DNA of 64,000 bases from Limnochordia bacterium (GTDB taxonomy: Bacteria; Bacillota; Limnochordia; Darwinibacteriales; DTU012): contig SKJB01000083.1 in assembly GCA_007116145.1 (NCBI GenBank), positions 1-64,000 of the forward strand, in the 5' to 3' direction. A program made the translations under genes and the position numbers. Each line of letters begins with the position of its first letter. Within the stretch, counting starts at the first letter, position 1. The notes beneath the pieces were generated by a model, which worked only from the letters and a program-made list of their open reading frames with translations, was not told the DNA's origin and ran no database searches. This document shows positions 60,579 to 64,000 of the stretch, piece by piece.

Positions 60579-61243
60579 TTAAGTCCGGATTAGTTTTGGT
60601 ACGATAAAGCTCTTATCAACATAAAAATATCCACGCACAAACAAAGTAGAATCGTCAATCTTGTAATCATGTAAGGAACCGCTTACGCCTAACCAATCAG
60701 GATTAAAGCCAAAATCAATCATCTCTACTCCTGGAAAATGTAGATACGGCAGGAGTTGAGAAAAACTTATATTGATCGACTATTGGATCGATGATACAGA
60801 GTTCACTCATTTTTCTCTTGGCATCCAACTTACACTCTACAAAGGTTTGCTGTTCCGATATGGGAGCAAACCCGAATTTGGGACAAAAATCCAAGACACT
60901 ATCATTGGCAAAAAAGGAAACATGGTGTCTCTGAATACGTGTCCAAAATACAATTCATAATCTTTCGTGACAACCCCTGACCACGATATTCCTTCCTTGT
61001 TGCAACTGCACCCACTTGCAGACAATCTAATGGGCGGTCATCCACTAGCAGTTTCATCCTAAAAACAGACGCATTCGCCAGCATGGTGTTGTTTTCAATG
61101 ATGGAATAGCTTTCATAATCCTTCCCCCACAAATTGTGGCTAAACCAGGTATCAAAACTGAATCCAAACACTTGCATAATTAAGTCATTATATTGATCTT
61201 TAAAACTTGCAGTGGCCGTAAGGCCATTGGTCATTTTAGTCAT
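60579..61243 (-). pseudogene. GNAT acetyltransferase with two frameshifts
   Basis: Frame 1 MTKMTNGL..GQGLSRKIMNCILDTYSETPCFLF, frame 2 FANDSVLDFCPKFGFAPISEQQTFVECKL, frame 3 LPYLHFPGVEMIDFGFNPDWLGVSGSLHDYKIDDSTLFVRGYFYVDKSFIVPKLIRT; breaks near 60910-60915 and about 60760. Confidence 0.8.
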
Positions 61244-61543
61244 CGTATACCTCCTTAAAAAAAGACTGGAAGAAGATACTACCTTCTTACAGCCCAAACA
61301 TATCTAAACACAACCCAAACCAGGTGCCAATTCGCACAGATTAGGTCTGTATTTGATGTTTTGTTTTACCACGGCAAGAAAAGCAAGTTACCTGCTAATG
61401 CTGTCCAAAAAGAGCGCACAAAATAAACCGTAATAATACTTCAACGCTCCTTGGACAAAGCTATTAATTTAGAGTCAAATTAATATTGGCAATTAGCTGG
61501 TGTCATAATTATACTTTCCTCCCACTGATATTCCCTAACTCCA

Positions 61544-61735
61544 CTACTTAACTTCCTTTACTCGACCAACAATTCCACTCTCAAGCATCACCTTTATACC
61601 GTGATGGTGATCAGAAGATTTTGTAAGAATCCGTTTGACAACACCTTCTGTTAGCTTACCACTACGTTGATCTTGCTTTTGCACAACCATAACAGTAACT
61701 CCTATGCTAATACTGCTTCTCTTCGTTCCGTCCAT
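61544..61735 (-). CDS. YwbE family protein
   Basis: ISIGVTVMVVQKQDQRSGKLTEGVVKRILTKSSDHHHGIKVML. Confidence 0.9.
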   Translation of the reverse strand: MDGTKRSSISIGVTVMVVQKQDQRSGKLTEGVVKRILTKSSDHHHGIKVMLESGIVGRVKEVK

Positions 61736-61837
61736 TAGTCCATCCTTTCAAACTACCTAACACTGCAGGTTGCTTACACATATTTTCTTCTAGCATACCA
61801 TATCCTCTCTATCTCATGCTAAACAATGTGCTAACTA

Positions 61838-61943
61838 AGGAACCGCCGTATACCGAACGGTACGTACGGGTCTGTTATCCCGATATCGGGATAAGTGGTG
61901 TGGGAGGTCCGCTACTCAACAATGTGTAGCCTCCTACCCGATT
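61838..61943 (+). mobile_element. Group II intron 3' remnant (domains V-VI), interrupted
   Basis: GAACCGCCGTATACCGAACGGTACGTACGG ... TGGTGTGGGAGGTCCGCTACTCAACAATGTGTAGCCTCCTACCCGAT; no RT ORF nearby. Confidence 0.75.
61875..61894. repeat. Perfect 20-nt palindrome inserted in the intron remnant
   Basis: TTATCCCGATATCGGGATAA. Confidence 0.85.
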
Positions 61944-61944
61944 T

Positions 61945-64000
61945 TTACTTAATGCTTGCGTGATATTCCTGCAGAGGCTTTATCGTACTTTGGTTTAGTT
62001 CTGTCTCTTTGTAAGATTTGATGCCCTTAACACTAGCATTCGCAGCAGCAAGTGTTGTCAAATATGGTATTTTATGCTTAATCGCTGCCTTACGGATATA
62101 GGAGTCATCCGTTTGACTATGCTTGCCAATTGGCGTATTAATAATCAAGTTAATCTCTTTATTCATCATTGCATCCACTATATTTGGTCTGCCATCATTA
62201 ATCTTCTTGATGCTTTCTGCTACAATACCGTTTTGGTTTAGATATTGACTGGTCCCTTCCGTTGCTCGAATTAAGAAACCAAGCTCTACAAAACCGCGAG
62301 CAATTTCTAAGACAGCCATTTTATCAGGATCAGATACACTAATAAGTACCGTCCCTGAAGTGGGCAAGGATACTTGTGTCGCTTCTTGCGCCTTAAAGAA
62401 GGCTAAACCAAACGAATCTGCAATACCTAACACTTCACCGGTGGAGCGCATCTCAGGCCCTAACAGTGGATCAACTTCCGGAAACATGTTAAAGGGGAAT
62501 ACCGCTTCTTTGACCCCGAAATGCATAATTGTTGACGCTGACAAAGTGGGTACAATTGGCGCTCCACCCATAGTAGCTGTCATAATGACATTAGTAGCAA
62601 TACGAGCCATTGAAATGTTACAGACTTTTGACACTAGTGGCACAGTCCGAGATCCTCGTGGATTAGCTTCCAAAACATAGACAGTATCATCAGCAATTGC
62701 ATATTGGATATTCATTAAACCTATTACGCTTAATTCCTGTGCAATTCTCTTTGTATAGTCGTTGATCGTCGCTATATGTGACTCAGATATACTGATAGTA
62801 GGAATGACACAGGCCGAATCCCCTGAATGAATTCCTGCTAGTTCAATATGTTCCATCACAGCAGGCACAAAAGCATTCACACCATCAGAGATCGCATCGG
62901 CTTCAGCTTCAATTGCATTAACGAGAAATCTATCAATTAGTATCGGCTTCTCTGGGCTAACATCCACAGCTGCTGACATATACAATTCAAGCATCTCTTG
63001 ATCATAAACAACCTCCATTCCCCGTCCACCAAGGACATAAGAAGGACGTACCATTAGCGGATAACCAATCTGAGCTGCAATTGCTAGTGCTTCTTTAGCA
63101 TTGCTAGCCATACCGGATTCTGGCATAGGAATCCCTAACTTTTCCATGCTTTGGCGAAATAAGTCACGATCCTCCGCTAAGTCTATACTTTCAAGCGCTG
63201 TTCCAAGAATCCGGACCCCCTCTTTGGCTAGGTCGTTTGCAATATTTAATGGAGTTTGACCGCCAAATTGTACGATAACCCCGATTGGATTTTCTTTCTT
63301 ATAAATGCTCAAAACGTCCTCTACAGTCAGAGGCTCAAAGTATAGTTTATCTGACGTATCATAGTCGGTAGATACAGTTTCTGGGTTGCAGTTAACGATT
63401 ATCGTTTCATACCCTAAATCCCGTAGCGCTAACGCAGCGTGCACACAACAGTAATCAAATTCAATGCCCTGTCCAATGCGGTTAGGTCCGCCACCTAAAA
63501 TCATCACCTTCTGCTTCGTGCTTACTGTAGTCTTATCCTCGGCATTATAGGTAGAGAAATAGTAGGCAGCATCTTCAACTCCGCTTACTGGCACTGGCTC
63601 CCAGCCTTCAACCACCTCTAGGGCCATTCGGCGATCGCGGATACACGTTTCAGTTCGATTCAAAAGCTTGGCGAGATAACGATCCGCAAACCCATCTCTC
63701 TTTGCCTGAATTAAGAGCTCATCAGGTAATTCAATCTCCGTATACTGCAGAATTTTCTCTTCTAATAGCACCAAATCTCGCATCTGCTCAATAAACCAAG
63801 CTTTGATATGGGTTAAGCTGTGTAATTCGTCCACAGATGCTCCTTTTCGCAGTGCTTCATACATGATAAACTGGCGCTCGCTTGAAGGCTCAATGAGCAT
63901 CTTTAATAATTCTGGCAGTGTTTTCTCATTAAAATCCTTGGCAAAACCTAACCCATAGCACCCAATTTCTAACGAACGAATGGCTTTCTGGAATGCTTCT
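61945..64000 (-). CDS. carB: Carbamoyl-phosphate synthase large subunit, 5' part beyond the window
   Basis: ILGGGPNRIGQGIEFDYCCVHAA, MVRPSYVLGGRGMEVV, EANPRGSRTVPLVSK; reading frame stays open through 64000 (EAFQKAIRSLEIGCYGLGFAKDF). Confidence 0.96.
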   Translation of the reverse strand, partial: EAFQKAIRSLEIGCYGLGFAKDFNEKTLPELLKMLIEPSSERQFIMYEALRKGASVDELHSLTHIKAWFIEQMRDLVLLEEKILQYTEIELPDELLIQAKRDGFADRYLAKLLNRTETCIRDRRMALEVVEGWEPVPVSGVEDAAYYFSTYNAEDKTTVSTKQKVMILGGGPNRIGQGIEFDYCCVHAALALRDLGYETIIVNCNPETVSTDYDTSDKLYFEPLTVEDVLSIYKKENPIGVIVQFGGQTPLNIANDLAKEGVRILGTALESIDLAEDRDLFRQSMEKLGIPMPESGMASNAKEALAIAAQIGYPLMVRPSYVLGGRGMEVVYDQEMLELYMSAAVDVSPEKPILIDRFLVNAIEAEADAISDGVNAFVPAVMEHIELAGIHSGDSACVIPTISISESHIATINDYTKRIAQELSVIGLMNIQYAIADDTVYVLEANPRGSRTVPLVSKVCNISMARIATNVIMTATMGGAPIVPTLSASTIMHFGVKEAVFPFNMFPEVDPLLGPEMRSTGEVLGIADSFGLAFFKAQEATQVSLPTSGTVLISVSDPDKMAVLEIARGFVELGFLIRATEGTSQYLNQNGIVAESIKKINDGRPNIVDAMMNKEINLIINTPIGKHSQTDDSYIRKAAIKHKIPYLTTLAAANASVKGIKSYKETELNQSTIKPLQEYHASIK

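Noticed and set aside
60382-60600. Possible lysine riboswitch upstream of trmB-lysA
   Set aside because: The interval has an operator-like repeat and a terminator but no recognisable L-box architecture.
60837-61025. ORFs 60772-60960 (+) and 60837-61025 (-)
   Set aside because: Overlap the frameshifted GNAT gene in wrong frames; explained by the pseudogene.
61300-61540. Possible degraded coding region between the GNAT pseudogene and ywbE
   Set aside because: Short fragments in translation looked weakly hydrophobic but gave no recognisable family; insufficient support.

Overview
The window looks like chromosomal DNA from a spore-forming, probably diderm member of the Bacillota. This rests on a GerA-type germinant receptor operon, cwlD, YlbF, DUF2512, a PyrR-type pyr leader and an outer-membrane-like beta-barrel protein ending in Phe. 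Most of it is housekeeping: oxaloacetate-decarboxylase-type Na+ pump genes, dapL/dapF/dapB/lysA, proBA, aroF-pheA, cysK, a heterodimeric ABC exporter, znuABC with a Fur-family regulator, pgi, mtnN, the pyr operon (pyrBCKDFE), zwf, gdh, mnmA and partial carB. I saw no rRNA, tRNA, CRISPR array or intact mobile element. The strongest unannotated signal is upstream of aroF-pheA. A consensus sigma-A promoter precedes an unlisted 48-aa leader ORF (MTTTTKTASTQVNSFAYYFSWGYYFFSVGYFYWSRAKYKRILKGSHAV) with 13 aromatic residues in 19, followed by mutually exclusive RNA pairings and a terminator. I read this as a ribosome-mediated aromatic amino acid attenuator. Other notable items are a class III aminotransferase fused to an acyl-ACP-reductase-like domain lacking the usual Cys, a caspase-fold lipoprotein with both catalytic residues replaced, a group II intron DV/DVI remnant interrupted by a perfect palindrome, tandem PyrR-type hairpins, a TrmB-lysA pair with a putative operator, and a LarA-like/SDR plus DUF4430/ECF-S/Oad gene string. 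All calls were made by eye, with no database search or folding computation.
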